Assembly (NCBI RefSeq): GCF_026241225.1
Contig: NZ_JAPFQP010000002.1
Span: forward strand, 248,001 to 312,000
Length of the DNA stretch: 64,000 nt
Source of the DNA: Lentiprolixibacter aurantiacus
GTDB lineage: Bacteria; Bacteroidota; Bacteroidia; Flavobacteriales; Flavobacteriaceae
Direction of reading: 5' to 3'
This document shows positions 1 to 10,000 of the stretch, piece after piece; within the stretch, counting starts at the first letter, position 1; every line of letters starts with the position of its first letter. The notes below the pieces were generated by a model. That model saw only the letters and a list, made by a program, of their open reading frames with translations, did no database searches and was not told the DNA's origin. The position numbers and the translations under genes were made by a program.

Positions 1-111
1 CAAAAGGAATTGAAATTTCTTATACATGAGTTATAAGAAAGGTATCCAGAGCCCTAGGTTACCCTTGTCCTGTTCTCGATTGTTTTACATGCTGACCTTT
101 CCAGATATGCG

Positions 112-119
112 TATATTCG
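112..119 (+). promoter_or_regulatory. Candidate -7 box for the DUF6155 gene
   Basis: The box reads TATATTCG, one base off the Bacteroidota consensus TAnnTTTG. A weak CTG lies 17 nt upstream at 92-94 in the -33 position. The box ends only 4 nt before the GTG start, so a transcript from it would be almost or fully leaderless. This is pattern evidence only. Confidence 0.35.
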
Positions 120-123
120 TTGT

Positions 124-639
124 GTGAGTAAAAGGGCCCTCAAAAAATATCTGGCCAGTCTTCCCAAACCAGCCCTGGAGGAACAGGTTATGGACCTGTA
201 TGAGCGCTTTGCTCCAGTCAAGAAGTACTATGATTTTGCTTTTAATCCAAAGGAGGATAAATTGATTCAGGAGGCTAAATCCCGTATTTCCAACGAATAT
301 TTTCCAGTTAAGCGAAGGCGACCCAGGGCGCGCAGGTCTGTAGCTCAGAAATATATCAGGCAGTTTCGCACCCTTGGTATGGCACCTTTCCTTATCGCCG
401 ACCTCATGCTGTTCAACCTGGAGATAGCACAGACCTTTTCCCGGGAAAAAAAGGTTCCTGAGGCTTTTTACAGGAGTATGTTGAATTCTTTTACAGAAGC
501 TACACAGTATTTGGTACAGGAGGCACTTTTATCCGATTTTAAGGATCGAATTCTTTCTATTTATGAAGAAATCAGTATTCAGGAATGGCCACTAAAAGAT
601 GGTTTTAACAGGGCTATTGATATCCTGGACCTGGATTAA
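124..639 (+). CDS. DUF6155 family protein
   Basis: A 171-residue soluble protein, rich in charged helices, that resembles the uncharacterised DUF6155 family. A strongly basic patch (KRRRPRARR, residues about 63-71) sits between a helical N-terminal part that opens SKRALKKYLASLP and a helical C-terminal part. It has no signal peptide or membrane segment. The start is GTG; no in-frame ATG lies upstream, and a promoter-like box sits directly before it. The basic patch suggests nucleic-acid or ribosome contact, but this is inference. The family assignment is from memory of the pattern and the biochemical role is unknown. Confidence 0.7.
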   Translation: MSKRALKKYLASLPKPALEEQVMDLYERFAPVKKYYDFAFNPKEDKLIQEAKSRISNEYFPVKRRRPRARRSVAQKYIRQFRTLGMAPFLIADLMLFNLEIAQTFSREKKVPEAFYRSMLNSFTEATQYLVQEALLSDFKDRILSIYEEISIQEWPLKDGFNRAIDILDLD

Positions 640-659
640 TAAATAAAATAAATCGTTTT

Positions 660-1589
660 ATGCCTATTGTAATTATTCGGAACGATCACAAAACCATGGC
701 CTGGAAAGAAGCCCTTTTAAAGGCAGACCCGGAGCTGGAAATATATGCCCATGACGAGGAGCATGATCCCGAAAGAATAACCATGGCCATAGTTTGGAAA
801 CCTCCCCATGGGGTATTATCACATTACCCCAATCTTGGAGCCATAGCTTCATTTGGAGCAGGAGTGGATTTCCTGTTTGAAGAAAACAGCTTACCAGAAG
901 GTGTGCCTATTACCCGTGTTGTTGATCCGGTTCTGGCAGCCGATATGTCTGAATTTGTGACTGCGGTTATCCTGGCACAGCTGAAAAACTTACTGGTCTT
1001 TAAACATATTCAGCCCAATAAAAAATGGTTGCCTATGGAATACAGGCGTATAAGCGAAGTTTCCGTAGGCATTATGGGATTGGGAGAATTGGGTTGCCGA
1101 CTGGCTGTAGATCTGGTTAGATTTGGTTTTAAGGTCAGGGGATGGGCCCGTTCGGAAAAAGATATTGACAAGGTTTCCTGCTTTGCTGGTGAACAGGGCT
1201 TGACCTCGTTTTTGTCGGGCACGGATTTGCTGGTTTGCCTGTTGCCACTTACCCCTGATACGCGTGGAATACTGAACAAAGGACTTTTTATGAAGTTGCC
1301 CGAGGGAGCCTATGTTATCAATGTGGCCAGGGGCGGTCATTTGGAAGAGGATGATTTGCTTGAGGTGCTGGAACAGGGACACCTTTCCGGTGCTTTCCTG
1401 GATGTATTTTCCCGTGAACCACTTCCTGAAGATCATCCTTTCTGGCAACATCCGAAAATAGATATGAGTCCTCATGTTGCCAGTGTATCAGATGTCAATT
1501 CAGTAGTTCCTCAGTTGCTGGACAACTATTATCGCCTGCAAGAAGGGCAGCCCCTGAAAAATCAGGTATCCACATCCCGTGGATATTAA
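660..1589 (+). CDS. D-2-hydroxyacid dehydrogenase, glyoxylate/hydroxypyruvate reductase A type
   Basis: A 309-residue NAD(P)-dependent dehydrogenase expected to reduce glyoxylate or hydroxypyruvate in the cytosol. The nucleotide-binding loop GIMGLGELG (about 138-146) starts the Rossmann fold. The family's catalytic elements follow: VINVARGG (about 220-227, with the Arg), the EPLPEDHPFW segment with the Glu, and SPHVAS with the catalytic His (about 272). The length and the DHPFWQHP signature match the GhrA subgroup rather than the larger SerA or LdhA forms. The ATG is 20 nt after the preceding gene, so co-transcription with it is likely. The exact substrate cannot be read from sequence. Confidence 0.85.
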   Translation: MPIVIIRNDHKTMAWKEALLKADPELEIYAHDEEHDPERITMAIVWKPPHGVLSHYPNLGAIASFGAGVDFLFEENSLPEGVPITRVVDPVLAADMSEFVTAVILAQLKNLLVFKHIQPNKKWLPMEYRRISEVSVGIMGLGELGCRLAVDLVRFGFKVRGWARSEKDIDKVSCFAGEQGLTSFLSGTDLLVCLLPLTPDTRGILNKGLFMKLPEGAYVINVARGGHLEEDDLLEVLEQGHLSGAFLDVFSREPLPEDHPFWQHPKIDMSPHVASVSDVNSVVPQLLDNYYRLQEGQPLKNQVSTSRGY

Positions 1590-1635
1590 TTGATAACTTT
1601 AAGAATCGAAATTTCGTTAACGGACAAAAATCGGC

Positions 1636-1643
1636 TAGTTTTG
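1636..1643 (+). promoter_or_regulatory. Candidate -7 box for the helicase gene
   Basis: TAGTTTTG matches the Bacteroidota -7 consensus TAnnTTTG exactly. It would start a transcript near 1649, about 58 nt before the helicase TTG. No convincing -33 TTG was found at the usual 19-21 nt spacing, so support is partial. Confidence 0.4.
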
Positions 1644-1707
1644 CAAAATTGGAGCGGTGAGAGCTCTGCAAATCACGTATTAACTTAACCCTACAAGTCG
1701 GCATTTT

Positions 1708-3219
1708 TTGCGAGTTCAGACGGAAAATATAGAAAAAAAGCTGTACGATTATCAGCTGCAGGATCTCAATGCCATCTTCAAGGTCCTTGAAGAATCACCA
1801 GAGAACTTAAACCTTTTATACCAATTGCCCACCGGCGGTGGAAAGACAGTAGTTTTTTCTGAGATTACGAGAAGGTATATCGCCCAGAAAAAGAAAAAGG
1901 TAGTGGTCCTCACGCATCGCATTGAGCTCAGTAGGCAAACCTCCCGTATGCTGGATGGATTTGGAGTGCAAAACCTGATCATCAACAGTGATGTTAAAGA
2001 ATTGCGCGATCAGGATGAATATCAGTGTTTTGTGGCTATGGTGGAAACCCTGAACAACAGGCTGCAGGAGGAAATGGTGGAATTAAAGAACGTGGGGCTC
2101 GTTATCATCGATGAGGCGCATTACAATTCCTTTCGAAAACTCTTTAAATACTTTGAAGAAGCCAATATCCTTGGAGTAACCGCCACCCCACTGAGTTCCA
2201 ATATCAAGCTCCCCATGAAGGATCACTATAAAAAGCTGATCGTAGGGGAGTCCATTGCCTCATTAATTGAAAAGAAATACCTGGCCAGGGCCAAGGTCTA
2301 TTCCTATGATGTAAGCCTGAGGTCGCTAAAACTGGGTATTAGCGGAGATTATACGGTAAAGTCCTCTGACGAGCTCTACAGCACCCAGAATATGCTCGGC
2401 AAGCTGATGGAGGCTTATGAGGAAATAGCCAAAGGCACTAAAACACTGATATTCAACAATGGTATCAGTACGTCCCGCTATGTATACGAGGTGTTTAAAA
2501 AAGCGGGATACGATATACGGCACCTGGATAACAAGAATACCCCATCCGAACGACAGGAAATATTGAAATGGTTTTCGGAAACCCCGGATGCCATTCTGAC
2601 TTCTGTGAGTATACTCACCACCGGTTTTGATGAACCAACGGTTGAAACCATTATCCTGAACCGTGCTACACGCTCTCTTACGCTTTATTTCCAAATGATA
2701 GGAAGAGGCTCACGCATACTTCCCAATAAGGATGAGTTTACGGTGGTAGACCTTGGGAACAATATGGCGCGTTTTGGAAAGTGGGATGCTCCCATAGATT
2801 GGCAGGAAATATTCCACTTCCCTGATTTCTTCCTGGAAAACATCAAAAACGACGAGGAAATTGAGCGGGAATTCGTCTATGAAATGCCACCCGAGCTTAG
2901 GGATGAGTTTGCCAAATCGGAGTCAATAGACTTCGATATAAAAGAAGAATATAAGGCGGCTTTCGCCAAAGGTATCAAAAGTAAAACCGTCCTGGAGCGG
3001 AGTATAGAACAGCATGCCCGGATTTGTGTGGAAAACAGCGAAGATGTTTTCGACGCCCGCATCCTTGCCAAGAAACTCAAAGAAGAAATATCTTATCGCG
3101 TGAGGCAATATTGCTACTGCATCATGAACAACACCAAGAACTACAAGGATTGGTTGGAGGAAGATTACGAAAGGAAATTGCGGCTTAAAATCTCCCAAAT
3201 GTTTGCCGCCCGGATGTAA
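1708..3219 (+). CDS. DEAD/DEAH-box (DEAH) superfamily II helicase
   Basis: A 503-residue SF2 helicase. Visible motifs are Walker A PTGGGKT (41-47), motif Ia VVLTHR, Walker B DEAH (135-138), motif III-like GVTATP (156-161), motif V TTGFDEPTVE and motif VI QMIGRGSR with the arginine finger. This is the compact two-RecA core seen in the RadD/YejH-like and ComFA-like branch, followed by about 120 C-terminal residues without a recognisable domain. The start is TTG: no ATG occurs in frame before residue 111, and an earlier start would be needed to keep Walker A. It is followed after 7 nt by the glycosyltransferase-like gene, suggesting coupling. The substrate, DNA or RNA, is not evident. Confidence 0.85.
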   Translation: MRVQTENIEKKLYDYQLQDLNAIFKVLEESPENLNLLYQLPTGGGKTVVFSEITRRYIAQKKKKVVVLTHRIELSRQTSRMLDGFGVQNLIINSDVKELRDQDEYQCFVAMVETLNNRLQEEMVELKNVGLVIIDEAHYNSFRKLFKYFEEANILGVTATPLSSNIKLPMKDHYKKLIVGESIASLIEKKYLARAKVYSYDVSLRSLKLGISGDYTVKSSDELYSTQNMLGKLMEAYEEIAKGTKTLIFNNGISTSRYVYEVFKKAGYDIRHLDNKNTPSERQEILKWFSETPDAILTSVSILTTGFDEPTVETIILNRATRSLTLYFQMIGRGSRILPNKDEFTVVDLGNNMARFGKWDAPIDWQEIFHFPDFFLENIKNDEEIEREFVYEMPPELRDEFAKSESIDFDIKEEYKAAFAKGIKSKTVLERSIEQHARICVENSEDVFDARILAKKLKEEISYRVRQYCYCIMNNTKNYKDWLEEDYERKLRLKISQMFAARM

Positions 3220-3226
3220 TGAAGAT

Positions 3227-4486
3227 ATGGGCAGGCAAAAACTACTGATTATAGGGCATTCCTGGCCAGAACCAAAGGCAACTGCAGCAGGGGTCCGAAT
3301 GATGCAGCTCATCGATTATTTTTTAGAATTAAAATGGGAGCTGACCTTTGCGTGTACTTCCGCAAAATCAGACAAGGCAGCAGACCTCAATGCCCTGGGT
3401 GTAAGTTTTGTACCCATCGGGCTGAACGATGAGCAGTTTGATGTTTTTCTAAAGAACCTTAATCCTGATGTGGCCCTGTTTGATCGTTACATCACAGAAG
3501 AACAATTTGGCTGGAGAGTAGCAGAAACGCTGCCTCATTGTGTTCGTGTTTTGGATACAGAGGATTTGCATTCTCTGAGGATAGCAAGGGAAAAGGCTGT
3601 GAAAGCTGACCGGGCATTTGCTTTAGCCGACTGGTTTAAACTGGATCAGACCAAAAGGGAACTTGCCAGTATCTACCGCTGTGATTTATCCCTCATCATT
3701 TCAGAAGTGGAGATGCAGCTGCTGCAGGAGCAGGCTGGTGTCCCATCAGAGCTATTGCTTTACCTGCCATTTTGGATCAATAGAGAAAGGCAATCTGCTG
3801 TGGAGCGCCCCGGATACGCATCCCGGCAGGGCTTTATGTTTATAGGCAATGGCAGGCATCAGCCCAATACAGATGCTATTGCATATCTGAAGGGCAATAT
3901 TTGGCCAATTATCAGGGAACTTATGCCTTTTGCCCATATTGATATATACGGAGCCTATCTGCCGGATAAAATTTTGGCACTTCACCAACCCAAAGAAGGC
4001 TTTCTAGTAAAAGGGTATGTTGAAGACGCGAACAGGGCAATGCAACAGGTCCGGGTTAATCTTGTACCACTCCGGTATGGGGCCGGTCTGAAAGGAAAAT
4101 TACTCCTGGCACTGGAGAATGGAACGCCCTCTGTGTCCACAACAGCCGGGGTAGAGGGATACTGGGATCCCAATGATGCTCCTGGATTTACCTTTGATGA
4201 ACCCCGGGAATTTGCCAAAGAAGCCGTTCGGCTATACACCAATGAAAGTGACTGGACATCAAAACAGCTTGAGGGAGATAAACTTTTAGTCAGAAAATTC
4301 AGAGGCGATAGCTTGCGAATGGAATTATCAAAAACCCTGAAAAACCTGATAAATCAGCTTGAAGCGCATCGTTTGCGGAATATCTTGGGAGCCATGTTGC
4401 ATCATCACAGCATGCAGAGCACCAAATATTTATCGAAATGGATTACTTTAAAAAACCAGCTAAAAAGTCAGCATCCAGGAACCTGA
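3227..4486 (+). CDS. Glycosyltransferase family 4-like protein
   Basis: A 419-residue cytosolic GT-B-like protein. The N-terminal half starts with KLLIIGHSWPEPKATAAGVR, the usual 'sugar acceptor' opening with a Gly-rich loop. The C-terminal half has FIGNGRHQPNTDAI, the segment VNLVPLRYGAGLKGKLL and an E-N-G-T-P loop typical of the donor site. I place the start at ATG 3227, not the upstream TTG at 3203, because the latter overlaps the helicase gene. Only 7 nt separate the two genes. No polysaccharide gene cluster surrounds it, so the acceptor is unknown. Confidence 0.75.
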   Translation: MGRQKLLIIGHSWPEPKATAAGVRMMQLIDYFLELKWELTFACTSAKSDKAADLNALGVSFVPIGLNDEQFDVFLKNLNPDVALFDRYITEEQFGWRVAETLPHCVRVLDTEDLHSLRIAREKAVKADRAFALADWFKLDQTKRELASIYRCDLSLIISEVEMQLLQEQAGVPSELLLYLPFWINRERQSAVERPGYASRQGFMFIGNGRHQPNTDAIAYLKGNIWPIIRELMPFAHIDIYGAYLPDKILALHQPKEGFLVKGYVEDANRAMQQVRVNLVPLRYGAGLKGKLLLALENGTPSVSTTAGVEGYWDPNDAPGFTFDEPREFAKEAVRLYTNESDWTSKQLEGDKLLVRKFRGDSLRMELSKTLKNLINQLEAHRLRNILGAMLHHHSMQSTKYLSKWITLKNQLKSQHPGT

Positions 4487-4530
4487 AAACAGCATAAGTC
4501 AATATCTTTAACGGCATAAAATAAAATATA

Positions 4531-5370
4531 ATGAAAGCGGATTGGAAAACGGTAAAGGAATTTGAAGATATAACCTACAGAAAAAGCAACGGGGTGGCCC
4601 GTATAGCGTTTAACAGGCCAGAGGTACGCAATGCCTTCCGACCCAAAACAACCAGTGAGCTTTACGAGGCATTTTATGATGCTCAGGAAGATACCAGCAT
4701 TGGCGTGGTATTGCTTTCCGCCGAAGGACCTTCCCCTAAGGACGGCGTATACGCCTTTTGTAGCGGAGGGGATCAGAAAGCAAGGGGACATAAGGGATAT
4801 GTTGGCGAGGATGGCTATCACCGGCTGAATATACTGGAAGTACAGAGGCTCATAAGGTTTATGCCCAAGGTGGTTATTGCCGTGGTTCCCGGCTGGGCCG
4901 TTGGGGGAGGTCATAGCCTGCATGTAGTATGTGATCTAACACTTGCCAGTAAGGAACACGCCATCTTCAAACAAACAGACGCCGATGTAACTAGTTTTGA
5001 TGGAGGTTATGGATCTGCCTACCTTGCCAAGATGGTAGGACAAAAGAAAGCGCGCGAGATCTTTTTCCTGGGCAGGAATTATTCCGCTGATGATGCTTAT
5101 GAAATGGGCATGGTCAACGCCGTTATTCCCCACGATGACTTGGAGGAAACTGCTTACCAGTGGGCTCAGGAGATCCTTGAAAAATCCCCAACATCCATAA
5201 AAATGCTGAAATTCGCCATGAACCTCACCGATGACGGGATGGTTGGGCAGCAGGTATTTGCCGGCGAGGCAACTCGTTTGGCTTATATGACCGATGAGGC
5301 CGTTGAAGGCAGGAATGCGTTCCTGGAGAAACGCAAACCCAGCTTCGGCAAGGACAAATGGATTCCTTAG
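4531..5370 (+). CDS. menB: 1,4-dihydroxy-2-naphthoyl-CoA synthase
   Basis: A 279-residue crotonase-fold enzyme that closes the second naphthoquinone ring in menaquinone synthesis. It has the oxyanion-hole segments FCSGGDQKARG and GWAVGGGHSLH, the active-site stretch SFDGGYGSAYLA, and the C-terminal block QQVFAGEATRLAYMTDEA that is nearly diagnostic of MenB. An Asp is present in QTDADVTSFD, where bicarbonate-dependent enzymes such as E. coli MenB carry Gly; I infer the bicarbonate-independent type. No other men gene is in the window. A weak hairpin follows the stop. Confidence 0.95.
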   Translation: MKADWKTVKEFEDITYRKSNGVARIAFNRPEVRNAFRPKTTSELYEAFYDAQEDTSIGVVLLSAEGPSPKDGVYAFCSGGDQKARGHKGYVGEDGYHRLNILEVQRLIRFMPKVVIAVVPGWAVGGGHSLHVVCDLTLASKEHAIFKQTDADVTSFDGGYGSAYLAKMVGQKKAREIFFLGRNYSADDAYEMGMVNAVIPHDDLEETAYQWAQEILEKSPTSIKMLKFAMNLTDDGMVGQQVFAGEATRLAYMTDEAVEGRNAFLEKRKPSFGKDKWIP

Positions 5371-5395
5371 GAGCGGGCAGAGGGGTCTGAAACTA

Positions 5396-5434
5396 AAAAG
5401 AGCCCTGTCTTTTACGATCAGGACCCTTTTACGA
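5396..5434 (+). terminator. Possible terminator after menB
   Basis: The arms are 5396-5407 and 5419-5430. They can form a 12-bp stem with two mismatches around an 11-nt loop, and the distal arm ends in TTTT. The rest of the 5371-5581 gap shows no gene of credible length. Confidence 0.4.
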
Positions 5435-5581
5435 GAACACTATATGAAAATGAAAAAATTAACTCCTTGATTAAATACATAGTAAACTTACCCGCTTTAA
5501 TCAGGGAAAGGAAATTATTGTTGTCAGCAGGGCCTTTTTTGTGGTGAAGCACCTATTTTCTGTTATTAGTTCCTTTTTCAA

Positions 5582-6916
5582 CTAGGGAAAGGCTGCTACT
5601 ATTTCTGCAAGGAAGGTATGTAAATCAAATTCCGGGTATTCTGCCAGCCCGGTTCTGACGATCACAAGGTCCTTGGAAGGAATGATAAAGACATGCTGCC
5701 CCTGGTAACCGTTGGCCATATATAGGTCGCGAGGTACTCCGGCGTACATGCCACCAGCATTTAACCAGAAATGCGCTCCATAGGTTCCATCTGAGTGATC
5801 TGTAGGCCTGGTAATGTATTCCACCCAGGTTTCATCGAACAGTTGCTCTCCATTCCAGTTTCCATTGTGCAGATAGAGCAGACCGAACTTACCCCAGTCC
5901 CGGGTACTGGCCCAGGCATAAGAGGAACCCACAAAATTGCCGGCCTTGTCTGTTTCGATCAGCATGCTGTGCATCCCTATTTTATCTGCCAGTTCGCGAT
6001 AAGGCAAATTGAGGTACTCCTGGTAACTGCCAGAATGCTTCCTAAGTATGCCGGAGAGCAGGTTAGTAGTGCCGGAGGAATAGTTCCAGATATCACCGGG
6101 TTTGCCCAGGGGTTCTTTGGTTTCCTGGGATTGGGACATATCCTCAGACATAAAAAGCATGCGGTTTACATCGGAAAGGGAATTGTAATCTTCATCCCAG
6201 GCCAGACTACTTTGCATACGAAGCAGATGGTTCAGGGTAATGTTTTTACGACTGTCCTGCTGCCAGCTCATTATGGGTGCAGGACTGTTCAGCTCAATCC
6301 TACCCTGGTACTCCAGTATTCCATACAGGGTGGCCAGAACACTTTTGGACATTGACCAGCCCAATACAGGCGTATCCGGTCCAAAACCATCCACATAACG
6401 CTCTGCAACAACGTGATCCTTGTAAATTACCAACATTGTCCTGGTTTTTTGTATTTCGGGATCTTTAAAAGCCAGGTCTACAGCAGCCTCCAGTTTTGGG
6501 TAATCTATTTCTGAAAAGAGAGAATCCTTTTCTGGCAAATGACCCAGAGGATAGGGTAGGGAATCAAATTTTATGTCCCGAATGGGCTTCGGGTAATCAT
6601 CCTCCAGTTCATAATCATCATTAAGGAGCAGCCCTCCCAAACCATCCCTGAATATGGCTCTGCGCTTCTTCAGTCCAAAAACACTTGCCTCAGCACCTTT
6701 GCTATCCAGGTCAATTTCTGCATTGGCAAGTTTAATCAAGGGAACACTAAGGTCTGCTGCTTTCACGGATTCGGCCTGTCTTCCGGAAATAAAAACCTGT
6801 GAAACCAGGTATTTGGATGAATATCCGGAAATGATGTTCAGTTTGGGGTATTGGAAAAATACGGTAATTGCTAAGATAGCCAGTAGAACCAGCAGGGTAA
6901 TTTTTAGCTTTTTCAT
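5582..6916 (-). CDS. Exported serine hydrolase, class C beta-lactamase / PBP fold
   Basis: A 444-residue protein with an N-terminal hydrophobic anchor (ITLLVLLAILAITVFF). The serine-hydrolase domain has the SxxK nucleophile motif in GWSMSKSVLA, a Tyr motif in NYSSGTTN and a C-terminal HVFIIPSKDLVIV strand in place of KTG. These features fit the esterase-like 'beta-lactamase related' family rather than a resistance enzyme. I start at the ATG at 6916 because it begins the signal anchor; a longer reading frame continues to 7156 but would overlap the divergent gene. Substrate unknown; it should act on the outer face of the cytoplasmic membrane or in the periplasm. Confidence 0.85.
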   Translation of the reverse strand: MKKLKITLLVLLAILAITVFFQYPKLNIISGYSSKYLVSQVFISGRQAESVKAADLSVPLIKLANAEIDLDSKGAEASVFGLKKRRAIFRDGLGGLLLNDDYELEDDYPKPIRDIKFDSLPYPLGHLPEKDSLFSEIDYPKLEAAVDLAFKDPEIQKTRTMLVIYKDHVVAERYVDGFGPDTPVLGWSMSKSVLATLYGILEYQGRIELNSPAPIMSWQQDSRKNITLNHLLRMQSSLAWDEDYNSLSDVNRMLFMSEDMSQSQETKEPLGKPGDIWNYSSGTTNLLSGILRKHSGSYQEYLNLPYRELADKIGMHSMLIETDKAGNFVGSSYAWASTRDWGKFGLLYLHNGNWNGEQLFDETWVEYITRPTDHSDGTYGAHFWLNAGGMYAGVPRDLYMANGYQGQHVFIIPSKDLVIVRTGLAEYPEFDLHTFLAEIVAAFP

Positions 6917-6979
6917 ATGATGATGTTTATTTGCAACCAAAAGGTGTTTTGTAGCTTCCCTACAACGAATTTTTAAAGG

Positions 6980-6987
6980 TATATTTG
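6980..6987 (+). promoter_or_regulatory. Candidate -7 box for the VCBS-amidase-M14 operon
   Basis: TATATTTG is a perfect match to TAnnTTTG. It lies 20 nt before the ATG at 7008 in the 91-bp region between divergent genes. No TTG is at the ideal -33 distance. Confidence 0.5.
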
Positions 6988-7007
6988 GAAATCGAGAAAC
7001 AAAAATA

Positions 7008-10000
7008 ATGGCAAAAAATATTGGTGGAAATGTAATGGCTGACAAGAAAAGCCTGCATCCTGTATTTACTTTTTTACTTCTTGGCCTGTTATTCTCCTGT
7101 GCTAAACCCAAGCAGGACCAATTGTTCCGGGAAGTTTTACCTAAAGATAGCGGCATAGTTTTTACTAATACCCTTACGGAAAGCTACGCACATAATATGC
7201 TGATGTTTTCCAATTTTTATACCGGTGCTGGAGTAGGTGTTCTTGATGTAAACAATGATGGATTGCAGGATCTGCTCTTCGGTGGAAATCAGGTAAGTAG
7301 TAAATTGTTTCTCAATAAAGGAGGTCTGCGTTTTCAGGACATCACTCAAAACGCAGGGCTGGAAACAGATCGCTGGATCACTGGAATCTCTGTCGTTGAT
7401 ATTAATGCAGACGGCTATGACGATATCTATCTTTCGGTTTCGGGATTTATAAATTCGGGCAATACGGAAAACCTCTTGTTTGTCAACAATAAAGACAACA
7501 CTTTTACGGAAAAGGCTGCTGTCTATGGATTAAATGAAAAAGCGCAAACTACGCATACCAGCTTTTTCGATTATGACCGGGATGGAGATTTGGATGCCTT
7601 TATGGCCATTAACCCTACAGATTTTACACTCTATTATATGAACCGGGTTAAAAAACCGGCTGTAAACGGGGAGGCCACAAGCACTGACAGGCTTTACGAA
7701 AACCTTGGAAATGGAAAATTCAGGGAGGTGTCCAGGAAAGCCGGAATTCTCTTTGAAGGTTATAGTTTGGGACTCAACACCTCAGACTTCAATGGAGATG
7801 GCTGGATAGATATATATGTTACAAACGATTTTATCACGAACGATATCCTTTACCTCAATAAAGGCGATGGCACCTTTGAAAATGTATTGAAAACGTCCTT
7901 AGATGTGACCAGTTACGCTAGCATGGGCAATGATGTTGCCGACATTAACAACGATGGTTTGCTGGATCTTTATACATTGGATATGCTTCCTGAAGATAGC
8001 TACAGGGAGAAGACACTGGTAACAACTACCAATTACAACTTCTACCAGATGGTCCTGAATATGGGATATCATCCGCAGTTTAGCCGAAACGTTCTTCAGC
8101 TCAATAATGGTGATGGGACATTTTCTGAAATAGGGCACCTGGCAGGAATTTCCAGGACCGACTGGAGCTGGAGCCCGCTTTTTGTTGATTTTGACAATGA
8201 CGGTTTAAAGGATTTGTATGTCACTAACGGTTTCAGGCGTGAACTGGGTAACCTGGATTACATTAATTATGACGAGTTTTCCCCCTTTGTTAACCCTGGA
8301 TCAGACATCAAAAGACAAATTGAAGAGATCAACAACACCCCTGGCATCCCATTAGCCAACTATTCCTTCAAAAACCAGGGTGATCTTAACTTTGTGAATA
8401 CCACTAAGGAATGGGGGTTCGACAAGCCAACATACAGTAACGGTAGTGCTGTTGGGGATTTCGACAATGATGGGGATATGGACCTGGTGATTAGCAACAT
8501 TGACATGCCGGCTATGTTCTATGAAAATCTGAGTAACGGTAAAGACAATCATTTTGTCAAGGTGAAGCTGCAGTATCAGGGTGAAAATTTAAATGGAATA
8601 GGTGCCAGGGTCTATCTGGAGGGCAAAGATGATCAACAACTAGTGGAACTAAATCCGTACCGTGGTTACCTCTCATCCTGCGAACGAACTATACATTTTG
8701 GATTAGGCACCGCTAAAGGGGAAAAGAGGTTAAAAGTTGTTTGGCCTAATTCAGAAATCAGCTATCATGAAATTTCCCAGGCAGATAGCTTGTTGTTCAT
8801 CGCCTATAGCGACATTGTCCCGGTTATGGAGCAGAAGGAATTACCTCTGACTGAGCCCCTTTTCACAGATATTACCGATGCTTCCGGCCTAAATTTTGTC
8901 CACAGTGAAAACACCCAGGTAGATTTCCATCAACAATTTCTGTTGCCACATCAGCATTCCAAACTGGGTCCGGGTCTTGCCGTTGCCGACGTTAATGGAG
9001 ATGGCATTGAGGATTGCTTCATTGGAGGTGCTAAAGGGCAGTCGGGCAGGCTTTTCCTGCAACAGCGGGACGGCACCTTTAAAAATGCAGGAAATAGCTT
9101 TGATATCCAATATGAAGATATGGGCTGCCTGTTCTTTGATTTTGATGGAGACGGCGATCAGGATCTTTATGTGGCCTCCGGTGGTGCTTCAGCTCAGGGG
9201 GAATCCGATAGGTTCCAGGACAGGCTCTATGAAAATGATGGAGCCGGGAATTTCAAAAGACATCAAACTGCCCTCCCTGAATTCAACTTCAGTACGGCTG
9301 CTGTAAATGCTGCTGATTTTGATGAGGACGGAGACCTGGACCTGTTTGTTGGAGGTCGTGTTATACCAGGTTCATATCCGCTTACACCTCCAAGTTTTAT
9401 TTTGGTAAACGAAGATGGCAGATTCATTGATAGAACAAGCGAAGTGGCACCGGAATTATCAGAAATAGGTATGGTTAGCCAGGGGATTTGGTCTGATTTT
9501 GATGCAGACAATGATCTGGATCTGATTGTGGTAGGGGAATGGATGCCCGTTACGGTTATGGAAAACAGGGATGGGAAATTTGTCAATAAAACAGAAGAGC
9601 TGCAATTGGGTAAGACCAATGGGTTTTGGAATAGCATTACGCCATCGGACCTGAATGCCGATGGCCGAATTGATTATCTTCTCGGAAATCTTGGCGCTAA
9701 CAATCAATACAAAATTGATGAGGATACACCCCTGGTTCTAAAAGCCAAAGATTTTGATCAGAACGGTTCTGTAGACCCAATTCTATTCAAACAATACATA
9801 GACGGTTTTCGCCCTGTACCATCCAGAGATGCATTTCTGAGTCAATTGCCGAATATGCGCCTAAAATATCCCAATTACGAAAGTTATGCCCTTGTTGATC
9901 AGGAAAACCTGTTCGAAGACCCGGAAGCCTGGGAAGCCGATATGGAATTAAAGTCCTACACCGCTCATCATTCGGTTTTGCTCAATCATGGTATGGATAG

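Noticed and set aside
990-1475. Minus-strand open frame opposite the hydroxyacid dehydrogenase
   Set aside because: Shadow of a clear dehydrogenase; no conserved features.
5442-5468. Seven-codon ATGAAAATG frame after menB
   Set aside because: Likely chance; no leader-peptide context downstream.
6917-7156. N-terminal extension of the serine hydrolase
   Set aside because: It overlaps the divergent VCBS gene and would bury the membrane anchor.
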